From positions 343,913,636-343,977,635 of the forward strand of contig CM041776.1 in assembly GCA_023374045.1 (NCBI GenBank): DNA of 64,000 bases, written 5' to 3'. The stretch is from Limonium bicolor. Taxonomy: Eukaryota; Streptophyta; Magnoliopsida; Caryophyllales; Plumbaginaceae. Positions 12,272-24,103 of this stretch are shown piece by piece. The position numbers and the translations under genes are program-made. Positions within the stretch are counted from its first letter, which is position 1. Each line of letters starts with the position of its first letter. Below the pieces are notes generated by a model. That model saw only the letters and a program-made list of their open reading frames with translations, was not told the origin of the DNA and did no database searches.

Positions 12272-12313
12272 TCAATCTACCCCCCTTACAAGAACTTCGT
12301 CCTCGAAGTTCAC
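12272..12313 (-). pseudogene. C-terminal end of gypsy polyprotein with polypurine tract
   Basis: Read on the minus strand, these bases give VNFEDEVLVRGVD and a stop, the acidic tail typical of Tekay/Del-type chromovirus polyproteins. The same bases include the polypurine tract AAGGGGGGTAGA (12288-12277). The TGA stop is formed by the first three bases of the LTR. No longer integrase similarity could be followed upstream, so the body is degenerate or deleted. Confidence 0.7.
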
Positions 12314-13756
12314 ACTTCCCACACATCATTGGTTAGGATACGGGGATTACTTGTAACATAAAACTTCTATAACAAACGTATTTTACATCACAACCTCAGA
12401 CTTAACGGTCCGGGTAACACATCCACATCCATACATACATAACATACTTACATAGTAACCTCGGACTTAATGGTCCGGGTACCTTAACAATATTGCACTT
12501 ACATAACAACCCTTAGACTCTTAGGTCTTGATAACATAACAACCTTTAGACACATAGGTCTAGGTAACATAACACTTCCAGAACTCAACCACATTAGGAC
12601 TCAAGGTCAAAATAATATTACACATACCACCAACATGTCATAGCATGTATATCAACCAGAAATTCCTTTTCCATCTCTTCATGGGTTCGAGACCCATGTT
12701 GAGTACATATACGCTGTGATCCCGCAGAACCGGTCACGATGGACACTCTGGTCCCCGTTCCTTTGGGAGATCAAAACAATTGCATACATCTTTAAAATAT
12801 ACTTCTCATGTCCCCGGTCCGAAGACAAAGGCTCGTACGTCCTCAGCTCGTGAGCAAGTAATAGGAAAATACTCTATATGAGGTTAAATAGGATGAAATC
12901 CTTATTGGGAAGCACTAATTGAAAATCCTTTTTACAAGGTCAATTAAAAGTAGTCCTTCCTTTGAAAATACCACTTCAGAATCTTAAAATATTTATTGAA
13001 GTCTTGAAAATACCAACTGAATTTGAAACCCAATTTAAAATTCTTTTGAAAACACAATACAAATCCAAGTCCAGTTATTGTTATCTGCATCTTATTCTTA
13101 ATGTGGTTATTTGTGACCACTTATAGGGAGTTTCAAGAATCATCCAACCCTAATGTGATCAGCATCAGTGTTGAACTATCTTTCCACCCCAATTTGTGTT
13201 CGGCTTCCCTTGATCTCATGATAATCAAGTTTCACCTCCCACATCAATTTCAAACAACAACTAATTCAAGCATATACCATTTTCTATCTTTTAATCCATC
13301 TAGTCATAATCATTACATCTCCAAGGGATAGAACTCCGTCTATCAATCATCACCCAAATTCAACTTAATCCGAGTTACCTAGGGGATTTTTAATTTTTAC
13401 TAGGTTTATATCGGTTTCATCCCTCTTCATAAATTACAATACTGTACATATATACTTTATCAAAATACCATACACGGTTTTACATTTAGTATTATATGAA
13501 CATACACAGTCGGGGTTTTAGTTCCCCGGGAGTTTCTTACTCCCTTATACTTATACTTTCACACACATTTATTAACAAATAACACACTTATTACAATGGT
13601 ATTCGCATCTTCTGTACGCAATTACCACAATTAACCATGAATGAATGCGTATGTTTATGTAACCCACACACCAATCATCAAAACAAATTATTTTGTGCTA
13701 TGCACACCATTGTTCAAGACACTTGTACGGTAAAACACACTAAACGGTTTCGTGCT

Positions 13757-13800
13757 CTACCCCCCTTAAAAGGGATTACGCCCACGTAATCAATCACTTA
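13757..13800 (-). other. Second polypurine-tract-like sequence
   Basis: The minus strand reads CCCTTTTAAGGGGGGTAGAG after a frame giving DYVGVIPFKGGR, another common polyprotein-end and polypurine arrangement in gypsy elements. No clear LTR terminus follows it, so it is probably the relic of an older element. Confidence 0.4.
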
Positions 13801-15364
13801 ACCACTGGTTTATAACGTCCTACCCGTCGTGAAGTGTTGTATCTCCACGCGGTTTATTATACAATATGTTTTGGTTTGAGGATCTTAGCCATATTGGCGG
13901 TTTGGTCCCTAACCAAGAATTCTCCTTAGAGTTTATGTAATTCATAACCAGTTTCGATTCTGGCCTGTGAAACTTCTAGGCGTTAATAATTAGCCATTCA
14001 TTCATATTGACAACGCACATCCGACACTTGAATAGCTGGCTCACTAGTTTCTGTTGCGCGACTCCTGATAATTTAGAGCTTAGTTTGCCCCATACATTAT
14101 TCTTATTGTATTGTACATCCCCGATTATCACCTTTATCTTGGCAATAACGGTTTCTCAACCGACGCGTGGTATTTCTTACCGTTAGCGAATTCAGTGAGT
14201 TTCAAAACTTTCTATCCCTTCCATGATAATTTATTGTATTCCACCAATGACTTATTTAATTTCTCCAAACTTATTGTCGGTTGAATTTTAGCTACTACTA
14301 TAATGTGTAGTATCTGTCGGTTATTTTCCAACACTGAGGTACATCCCATACTGATATTTAGCATACTATGCTACCGTAGTCACTTATTGCTAATCAAGTA
14401 TTCTTTGGTTGGTACGACCGTGCATTTCTTATGCATCGGTCTTATCACGCCATAAGTCTTGTTCTTCTATCCACTTGACATTACCCAAACTTCCTAGCTA
14501 TCTCACTTCGATCATTACTGCGCAAGTGCAATACCAAACACTCAGTCATACAGAGTGCAGAGGCGTAAACTCTGACAGTAAATCTCTTATGCGATTGCAA
14601 TAGAAATTCACACTGTGTTCCTTTCATATAGTACCCGACCACTGGCTTATGCCCAGTCTGTTTATCATCACTTATCTTGTATCTCCACTGGTTTTAAACT
14701 CATAACTGGTCTTATTCGCCATACAACTATTTAACAATGCGTATACAACGGTCGCTCACTGCGCACTGTGCTCTTTGTCATCGTATAATATTAACTTACA
14801 CGCATCCGCTATTATATTAGCTTCTGCCATTACACTGTGTTTCGCCACTTGTTTGGCTGAGTTGCTGAATACTCTATTCTATTCGAGTCTTTATGCTCCT
14901 TGGTGTTGTTCATTACACATTTGCATCCCACTCCTATGGTGGTTGCCATAGGCCTATCACTCGTTCAGTCTCCACAACTGGTGGCAACTCTTTCGTAGTA
15001 ACAACATGGTCAACTCTTAACACATTCCCTGAACTAGTTCACATAAATACCGCTGTTGCGGTCTTACAATATCAAGAGGTATCCCCACTCTTAAGCAGTG
15101 GTTCGTTATCCGCTTTACTTACTTATATAACTTTAGGATTAAGACAGTGAGTTTAGGATTATTGGAATAAGGGAAATGTTGGTGAGGTACGAGACATTTG
15201 GTCTGAAACAAACCAATGTCTTAGTAACGCAAGATTGTGACAATATTAGCCTTAATGACATTTCAATATTATTGAGTACTACTCGTTAAACTACCGAGAG
15301 ATGATACGACATACTGTATTACAAATGTCGAGTAGAAATAGAAGCCACATAGGCGAGGCATGTC

Positions 15365-15380
15365 GGGGGGGGGGGGGGGG
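15365..15380. repeat. Run of sixteen G residues
   Basis: This is the only long G homopolymer in the window, and it lies in degenerate DNA. It could be real or an assembly artefact. Confidence 0.85.
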
Positions 15381-18300
15381 AATAGCATTAAGAGGGTAAT
15401 AGCCGCTCTAGCTCGTTGGAAGAACATCCTAGGAAACAGTAGTGGTACCCCACCCGCCGCTGCCCATACCTTGAATATCACCCGTAGGGGTAATGTAATG
15501 GAAGCCGCCAAAGAGACGGAAGAATTCCACCTACTTGAAAGACCGATGTGATTGTTGTAATTGTTGTGACAACAGGATAGAGAAAATAACTAATGATTAA
15601 GTAAATCAATAAGGACCGGGGGCCCCGATAGTTATGTACTATCCAGAAGCGTTACTAGTACGCAGTGAAAAATATACATTAGACCATGCTGTGAAGAAGG
15701 ATAGAAAAACAACTCCTAGACTACTATGAAAACACATACCACGCGGGACCAATAACCGCTTAGAAGTCTTTCCCAAAAAGAGACAAGTGCAATTCGATCC
15801 AACATTGAAGGTTCAGTAAAACCTAACCTGCAGTCGCAATAATCATATGAGCTTACAGAGAAAAACTAACCTAAATGTGCTGCAACGTAACTCCCAAGAA
15901 GATGAATGTCGTACCAAAGACAACGAGAGTACTCCATCTGCTAGACCCAAAGTACCACGAGGCAGCAACGCGAGTCAGACCCCAGCTGGTATGAACACCT
16001 AGAAGGGGAAAGGAGTCACTCAGGGGCAGAGTACCTTGAACTTTGCGGGAACCTTAGGCGCTGGCACTAGTACTCAGCTTGATCTAGATAACCGCAACTC
16101 CTTACTAAATTAATTGACTCCATGATATATGCGTCAAAACATTCTTCTATCGTGATGAAGTTAAAACAAAACTCTGAAAAGAGTTTAGCCATAGAACCTA
16201 GAAATAGAACTACCCTAGGAAAACCTACATACCTTAACGGACTTTGATAACCATAATATTACCCTTTTTAAGACCGGAATTATCTAAACCATACTTAAAC
16301 GATCAAAGCGCCAATGAGACTGACAACTACAAAGCAAATAGCTCAACCTGCATGGTGAACTTGCTACAACAAGCGCTATGAAAATCAATAAATTAATAAT
16401 TTCACCTACCTTGCGCACTTGCCCCCACAAGTGCTGCACCTATAATCAAATTCTACAAGAACGTGTGGACCAGAGGGTATGATACCATGGCCACCGGTAA
16501 CCATCAAATGTTCGTACGACTTTCATACAAATCTCGTAAATATAACCTGTCATGAATAAGGTCACACGACCCTTGAAGCATGAGGCCTACAAGCCTCAGA
16601 AGGGCCCGATGAGTCCGACCACTACAACTAAAGGGCATACACCAGCCCGTAACAAACTACACCCGGCCGTTAAACATTAATGAACCATTAACATCAGCTT
16701 ATGAGCTAAACACCATAAACATATGCTGGCATCGAGTGCTAATCGCTATCAGTGATGAGTGTTTAGTCCTTAGGACAAACACGACATTATGTGAAAGTTC
16801 ATAACACCTCCTCGATGCACCAGCATCATTGATGATGGTAGGAAATTAAAGAATCGTGATACACCAACTGTTAAACAACTAGAATACATCCAATTTAACA
16901 GATAGAGTACCAGATACGAGTACCCAACGTAACAAATCATTCCCAACTTCATAGAAAATTGTAGATGAGATATGATCATGTAACGATTAGGGCCAAGGCT
17001 ATGCCCAATAACAGCACAGGCTAATATATGATAAATACTTGGGACAAGGGAAAAACCTGTTGATCCTCAATAGGATCAGGATGGAAAACCACCAAAATCA
17101 TTAAACTCCAGTAAGGAGAACAACGGCAAGAAGCCCGAGCAATAGCCTACCAAATGTCAGGAAACACGATGACCACGACAAGAAAAAGATAGAACATATT
17201 ATACCGCAACACGGTTATTACCAAAACTGATCGCACCTGTAAATGTGAAATGACGTTGTGTACTAAATCCAATTAACACCAAAGTACTACCTTAGAAAGG
17301 AGTACCATACCCAACAAAGAACCAACGAGATGTCGTGATGGATGCATGTACATAATAATAGACAGCAAGTCTGAGTACTGTAAGGCATGAGCCTAAGTGA
17401 AGGTATCTAACCTACCACTAGTAAGACACGAGTCCAGGAGAGCGAAGTATCACCTCCAACCACTTTTCCAATACAGACCACTAGGACAACAACACCTACA
17501 GTGACATGACAAATAACAAGAGACTTCACCATGGAATCCTGAAATACACCAGAAGATGTAGCCCAAGAGATCGAGTAAAGTTGAAGAACTATAAGTACGT
17601 ACCGTAAACGGCATTAGTAACCTATGGGTATACAAGAGCATGGGGCAGTAAACAAAGCACTAAGCCTCGCTCATAAGAACTAGATGACAGTAATGTAGAG
17701 CCAATGCGCAACAACTCCAAAAGAGAGAACTTATTAAGCCATAGACCAATAAGGACTTGTCAATACAAGTGGTCGTAAAACCCCTTTAAAATATCAGTGA
17801 ACTCATGTTAATAACGAAATATATGATAGAGGAGAAAACCACTTCATACCATTACAATATAAACCTAACTATCAGAGCGTAATATCGCAACCATTAACTA
17901 AATGTAAAATATGAAATCATGCCCATTGGGCAAGGGACCCAGGGAACCTGAAAATTTCCCTTAGGGTACACCCAACCTTATTTGAGAAGGAGATACACAA
18001 ATGAATACTTCACAAATTAGAACGTGTGACGAACACTACGAGTATACAAAACGAGATATGGGATGACCGCACTCCGTAAGAGCTTGTGGGCTTGACAGAC
18101 TTACTTATAAGTTAGTCAAGTAAGTGGTAATGTATCAGTAAGGTACCCCATACATGTAGATGAGTAGTGTAGGAAACACGAGAAGTAGTCAACTTCGTAC
18201 CATGGTCAAAGATACAAACCCAGACCTACGTGTTTGACAAATTTTAGGTCTAAATTTTAATAAATCCAAATTTTAAATTATAAACAACATAAAATTGAAG

Positions 18301-18446
18301 GATGACATGTTGTCTAGGTATCGTGTTTGTTTTTCATAAAATTATATTTATTAGAATGAAGTGAAAAGATTTTACATGTAATAGAAACCATAAAATGAAG
18401 TTGAACACAATAAATAGCAAAATACTACATAAAATCAGCTTGTGAT

Positions 18447-20606
18447 TGTTAGCAGAAATATGTTACTATCTCTACCTAGGCAGTGTACCTATCGTTTTAT
18501 TGAATAGTGAATTAAGTGGGGTTGTCGATCTCAGGGACTTCGTTCAATTATTTGATAATTTAGTTACTAACTGAGAAACTAAACTAAGAAAACAGGAAAC
18601 ATCACTTTTTCAGGTTTTTTTCTTAATTTAATGAAAAGAATAACTCAACAAACAAATAAAATAATGAAATAATAAAACGGTAAAAATAAACTAAATAAAG
18701 AAATAAAGATTGAAACTCTAAAATCTAAGGAAGCACCCCGGATTGTTCTGCAAACCTTCACTTTATTAATATATTTATAAAGTCTTCCCTAATTTTGCAA
18801 TAAACTTAGGAATCTTAACTAACCCGTTGACCGGTCCTTGTACAATGAATCCTAACTGATAGAAATAACAAGCCGCAAACCATGCCCGAGTCAATTCTAA
18901 CCAATCTCAATATTAACAATTCCTATTGGAGACCAATTAACCTATAGGCAAACCATGCTTCTAGTCGTTAATCCGGTTTAACTTCCTTTGTCTTGTTAAC
19001 TAATCTCAGCGTCGCATTTTGATTAGAAAACTACAAGGATTACTTTAATAATTAGCTAGATAATTAAAGCACATGAAGAACAGGAATTAAACTACTGCAA
19101 TTATAATTAGAGAAAAATTGTACAAAATAACTATAAAGATTCGGTTTGCTACCCCAACCCGGGGAAACAAACTATCCGCACATAACTCTAAAAATAATGA
19201 AAACAACAAAGGAATAAAACATTGACAGATTAGATAAAAATGAAAAAGAAACTCTGTTAGAAGATCCCCGTTCCGTCTTTCGTCGTCACGTGTCTCTGCA
19301 TTAATCCTCTATCAGATGTGTAGAATGCTAACAATGATGGAATTGTGGTATTGTTAATGGAGCCATAGCCCTATGGTGGAGACATCAAAGCAGCTCGAAC
19401 TCTCTCTTATATCAGCAATCGCTCCTCTTCTTTTAGAGTGTATCAAATTTTTATCTCCAATCTCTATTTTATCATACACTAATTGATATAGGTGTGCATC
19501 AGTGCATGTGGTAGTTAACGAATATCATGGTGTGAAATCATTGCCGTGAATGTTCTATGCTGCAATGATGTTGTATGTGCAGCAAATTTCAATTTCAATC
19601 ATTATTAAATAATGATTTTGTTGGTGTTTTTGTTTGAAAAACTCTGTGTTACATACACTGTACTTAAGTTGCAAACACAGAATTCTGAAGAGAGAGATAG
19701 AGACCGCAGCCAACAGATTCTGTTCTGTTGAGATAAATAGGGAAATCTTTTATCTTCAATAATAGTCAGTATAAAATCTAAACAGATTTTATATAAGTGA
19801 TTTTAACAGCGGTTAAAGATATTTACTTATCATGAAAATATATTAGATAGATGTCTGGAAAACGCTGTTTATATAGGTTATGCTACTGATGTAAAGTTCT
19901 GTTAAGTTTTCTGAGAGAGCAAAAACGTGTGGTGAGATAGTGCTTGAAAGTACTCTGTAAAATCACTAGATAGAAGAGAGTTCTAGGGATTTTACTTGTT
20001 GAAACATGGAGAGCCTGTTCTCCATGTTCTGGGTTGAGTATTGACTTTGATACGTGTTAATGAAGTGAGTGTTCACTAGAATCTGCTGTTATTTCTTAGT
20101 TAACTATTTCTGTTGTTCGAGTGTTCATCGTCAGCCAGTTACTCACAATTCTCACGTAGAACTGCCATTGTAAGATCCTACAGATTTAATCATTATCTAA
20201 TAATGATTAATCATTAATAGATAATGATTAAATCATTATGATATAATGATTATTATTATTATTATATAATAATGAGTCAATCATTATATAACAATAAATC
20301 AATCATTACATAATAATGAGTCAATTATTTGTGATATAAATGGACACGCGTTTGTACACAACTTGAAAAGGGCTTATATTCTTTGTTTTAGCTCTGTTTC
20401 GCTCCCGGTTTGTTGCGTTGGAATCCTCATGAGAAATTCTATGCATTTCTTAGACTTTTCACTGCATTAGACACATAAAATGCATCAGTTTACATCAAAA
20501 ACATAAAGCTAAAGAAAAACATACGATAAGTGAGAAATACGACATGAATTGTTATGAAAATAGAAAGAATTAAAGCCCTAAAAATAGAAGCATTACACAC
20601 TTATCA
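18447..20606 (-). repeat. 3' LTR of element A (contains nested solo LTR)
   Basis: It aligns with 24104-25692 along its length except for the 564 bp insertion at 19619-20182. The shared part includes tctacctaggcagtgtacct near its left end and tcatgagaaattctatgcat near its right end. Confidence 0.9.
19619..20182 (+). mobile_element. Solo LTR, 564 bp, nested in the 3' LTR of element A
   Basis: It begins TGTTGGTG and ends GATCCTACA, with a perfect 5 bp target duplication GATTT on each side (19614-19618 and 20183-20187). The block is absent from the other LTR of the host element, which proves insertion. A TATA-like tttatatagg near 19868 suggests plus orientation. A copia-type origin is only a guess from the TGTTG terminus. 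Confidence 0.9.
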
Positions 20607-22053
20607 AACTTCCTCACACTTAGATTTTGCTTGTCCTCAAGCAAATATAGAATATGTCTACTTTTAAGCACTGTAGTATCGAAACTCTGGAATAAACAAG
20701 TGCCGAAGGAAAACAAGCAAAATGACAATCAAAAGAATAATTCTACTATTTGCTGTAGGTTTTCACAAACAATGAAAATGAGTGAAGTTAAAAGCATGGA
20801 GAAGTCAGATTATAGAAATTGAAACAGAATAGTTTAGGATCTTCCACTGTTTCTTCATCTAACCTTTGGATGACGAGGCGTGTGAAGTAACACCTTATTC
20901 TGTGATACCTTTCAACACCACATACTCATGATCAGAATAAGCCAAATCGAATTACACATTTAACTTTTCAAAGTTCCTTTTCCTTAACATTCTACTCTGT
21001 CATTTGTATATTTAATTCATCCTCTCAGACTTTTCTCTTCACCCATGTAGAGGCTTTGGGCCTTCTATCCCAGATCACAAGACCTCAGGTAGATGGGTGA
21101 TGAAGCACCCCAAGGACTTAATAACCGAATGAAGAGGCATGTTTTGGTTCAAAAATAAATTTCATTTCAGATCAGTGGAGTACCTTGCCTTATCCTTTCA
21201 TACCAAACTTTATTATCAACCCCAAAATCCCAAACTAGACTGATTCAGTTTTCATAATCAGCTAATCCACCAAATTTCAGTGAAAATAGATTCAATTTGG
21301 ATAAAACTATACATACAAACAACCAAAAGCAGAAAGATTCTTGAGGTGGCCATCAGGCTTGTTTTCAAAGCCTCAACAAAAAGTTTCACCTGAATATTCA
21401 ATATTTATTGGCACTTAAAAGAAGAAATTCTTTCAAAATAAGAGGACAACCAAAAAACAAATGTTGCATTAAGTGCAATTGTCAATATTTAGAAAGTATC
21501 CCTACTTCCTCACACTTAAGAGGAGCAATGTCCTCATTGTTCATAAATTAAAACCAAGAAAAGGACTTTCTAAGTATTGAAAACTCATCAAGGATTTTAT
21601 CCAGAACAATAAATGACTGATATAAAAATCATCTTTAAGCATAAAAGTCATGATAGGCAGAACATAAACATTAAAAATAAGGAGAAACTGAAACTCCCCT
21701 GATATCGTAGATTGATCAGGAAGGTTCCCTTCCTCACACTTAAGCTTGAACAAGGGGGGTAGCGTTCCTCACATGTTCAAGTAAGTGTCCAGTCTTGGGG
21801 GTACATCAAACACCATGATAAAAATTTCACCTGCACCCACTTATAACTACCACAAAACGCTGAAAAATGTTACATTAAAAGCACAGGCACCATTGTCACT
21901 TCTAAATAAAATAAAATAAAATAAAATTAGAAAACAATAATAAAACATAAATTTAACCACTGGGTTGGCTCCCAGTAAGCTTCCCATCTTTATAGTCTTT
22001 GGCTAGACTCCTGCTTCGTTATCCTGGATCAAAAATAAAAGTAGACAACAGCT

Positions 22054-23190
22054 TTACCAGGAAAACAAAATAGACAGTATTAAAAGCAAACCACCTGGAT
22101 CAAAGCAAAACGTTACTTTAGCAAATAAAGTAGGAAAGTGAATACTCCACAAATTCTGATGTTTGAGGAGATATTGCCGGTAACACTGCTCAATCAGAAG
22201 ACCAGGTGTGAATGGCTCTTCTTCCTCAAATTGGAGGATATAAACATCCTCCTTCTGTTGTTGAGGCTTCTGGAGGCAAAGTGGGAGTTGTTGATGACTT
22301 GATGGTTGCGGTGTTCCCTTCTCAGATATGAGGATACAAATATCCTCTCCCGGTTGGTGAGGCTCCATGGAATGATTCTGAAGTTGATGACTAGTTGGAG
22401 GTGGCTCTTCCGTCTGAAATTTGAGGATGCAGACATCTTCCTCAATTGTTAAAGGCTCTATAGAAGATTCTTGTTGACAGACAGTTGCAGAGGAAGCTTC
22501 AATTTCATCAACCTCTCTAAAATAAACTACCTCTGGTATCTCTACTGGTTTGTAGATAGGATCAGACAAAATATTCTCAATTACAAGATAATCTGGTTGC
22601 GTCAAGGTTAAAGAGGGTGGGTAATATAATTCATCAACGTGTCGCCCATCCTCTCCATCAGACTCATCTTCAGCTTCAAAAATACTAGGTGTGGAATGGT
22701 CTTTACCCATCAAAGTCTCTACTTGAGATTGGTCCACTAAGTCCGAATAAATTTGGCTATGGGAGAATTCCAATTGTTGTTGTGCTAACTGCGGTGAGAT
22801 CTGATTAAGTTATCTTTCCCAACTCTGGTTTATAGCTTCTTGCTCGGAAAATTTGGCTTCTAAACTGGAAAACCTAGCATTAGTGATTTTCTTTTGCTCC
22901 AGAAGCTCCTCCAGCATTCTCTCTATCCTGCTCGTATCCTCCTTTGGAGGCTCTTGATAGGAGTAGAATCGTTGGACCTCCATCTGCATTCTAGTCTGTT
23001 CACCTTCCCACCAATAAGGTTGTCGATAAGACGTTTGTTCTGGTTGGTAATAATCTTGTCGCCTGAACTGGTTGTAACTTTGTGTACCCGGCTGATTGTA
23101 CCTGTTCAAATTCTGCTCAATGTTCATTATTGTAATCGTCTTTTCCAACTGTGTCAACACTCTACTCTGTTCATCCATGTTATCCTTCAT
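22054..23190 (-). pseudogene. Retroelement protein with repeated ED-x-x-I-L-x-F motif (element A)
   Basis: One minus-strand frame runs from 23190 to 22054 with a single stop at 22812-22810. The first part is Gln/Tyr-rich (PGTQSYNQFRRQDYY) and then coiled-coil-like (RIERMLEELLEQKK), as in the C-terminal half of Athila/Tat gag proteins, but the N-terminal Retrotrans_gag domain is missing. The second part is acidic and has three spaced copies of a motif: EEDVCILKFQTEEP, GEDICILISEKGTP and KEDVYILQFEEEEP, separated by Gln/Pro/His-rich linkers. A related protein occurs in element C with YPPSL and EDINILDFEEDEP. Function is unknown; a capsid-related or accessory role is a guess. Confidence 0.65.
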
Positions 23191-23209
23191 CTTTGCCTAG
23201 GATAACCAA

Positions 23210-24085
23210 ACCAAAATAAAAAGTAAAAGTAAAATAGAAATAGAAATAGAAAAGAAACACAAAAACAAAAACAAAAACAAAATTAAACTAAACAAAATAA
23301 CAACGAGAAACAAAATACAAATAAAAGAGAACCACTTAAATAAATAAAATAAAGCAACTAAACAAAAAATAGACTAAAAAGAAAAGAAAAATAAATACTA
23401 ATTAAATTAAAGCGAAAATAAAAACTAAACAACAAAAATAAAAATAAAAATAAAATATCAAATTCTAATCTATGAATTACTCAAATCAAATTCTACGAAA
23501 AGATCAAATTAAAAACAATACAAAAAAATATAAAACAAAAATATAAAAAATAATAAACGGAAAGGAAAAGAAAAGTTAATCCAAAAATTAGAATGGAATA
23601 AATGTATACGTAAATAATTCCAGAAAACAATAAAAGAAAAAACATCAAAATCAAAAGGAAAAAGACAAGTAATGAAAAGAAAAGAAAAAAAAACGTAAAT
23701 TAAAAACCCACGTATTCCTATCCTAATTGAACTAGGCAAGATAAAGTAAATGAATGAATCGAACTGGAGTAAATTGAATATAATCGAATCGAACAAAAGC
23801 AGATCTAATCAAATAAATCCTAACAGTAACTACAAAAATCGAACTTGACGTAAAGTTAAAAGAAAAATCGAGTAAAGATGAAAAAGAAGTTAAAAAAACT
23901 AAAATTTGAAAAAGTACGTAATATATGTAAGAATCAATTTGAAAAATAATTAGACAGAAACAGAATCCAACAAAATGTATGGAAATAGGAATCGAAAAAA
24001 ATAACACTAAAATAAATGAATAAATCTGAAATAAAATCTCAATCAAATAAATAAAAATGTCAATAAACCGTGTTAGAAGTTCCTG
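23210..24085 (-). other. A-rich leader of element A
   Basis: Between the protein frame and the primer site lies sequence made mostly of short A runs on the plus strand (U-rich in the element transcript). It is non-coding, and the open frames seen here are low-complexity artefacts. Confidence 0.6.
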
Positions 24086-24103
24086 ATAACGGCGCAAAAA
24101 ACT
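24086..24103 (-). other. Degenerate primer binding site of element A
   Basis: The minus strand reads about TTGCGCCGTTATCAGGAA next to the 5' LTR. It is a decayed version of TGGCGCCGTTGCCAGGGA, which element B keeps at the same place. Confidence 0.7.

Larger units (their letters stand above)
8168..12274 (-). mobile_element. 3' LTR (4.1 kb) of a minus-strand Ty3/gypsy, Tekay/Del-like element (L3)
   Basis: On the minus strand the LTR runs from TGAAATACCCC (12274) to GGTGTTACA (8168). Immediately upstream of the TGAAATACCCC end are a polypurine tract and the end of a polyprotein, so this is the 3' LTR and the element body extends rightward. Within it are a module reading ccccccaggggctcagca and gctggtatgg near 8550-8585 that recurs in the LTRs at 55588 and 59221, a 70 bp CpG-dyad array (9989-10370), a long purine run (11546-11650) and a ccggccca block near 11745 that recurs as cggcccc in three other LTRs. 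Tekay/Del assignment is inferred from the termini, LTR size and polyprotein tail. Confidence 0.8.
12314..18441. other. Degenerate retroelement-derived DNA, no intact gene
   Basis: About 6 kb lie between the L3 polypurine tract and Athila-like element A without any long conserved frame. Loose repeats of an agacttaacggtccgggtaac-type unit occur near 12390-12560. A second polypurine-like tract sits near 13760. A segment near 14519-14575 is shared with the LTR at 34140 and 34345. A run of sixteen G occupies 15365-15380. A plus-strand stretch near 15929-16110 has Ser/Thr/Gly/Gln-rich composition like a gag linker but is broken by stops. The last 200 bases are AT-rich and may belong to the CACTA element. 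Confidence 0.5.

Noticed and set aside
12583..12704. tRNA-like features: ACTCAAC and GTTGAGT pair, plus GGTTCGAGACC matching the pol III B box and a 5 bp T-stem
   Set aside because: The span is 122 nt, no A box or D-arm is present, and no anticodon arm could be drawn. Probably chance or a very decayed SINE or tRNA relic.
15360..15551. Plus-strand frame starting MSGGGGGNS
   Set aside because: It opens in the G16 run, lacks any known domain and lies in decayed DNA.
22894..23205. Plus-strand 103-codon open frame
   Set aside because: It is antisense to the element A protein frame and low in complexity. The minus frame has the gag-like composition.
23509..24097. Phe/Ile/Tyr-rich minus-strand frames resembling membrane proteins
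   Set aside because: They are translations of the A-run leader of element A, a composition artefact.
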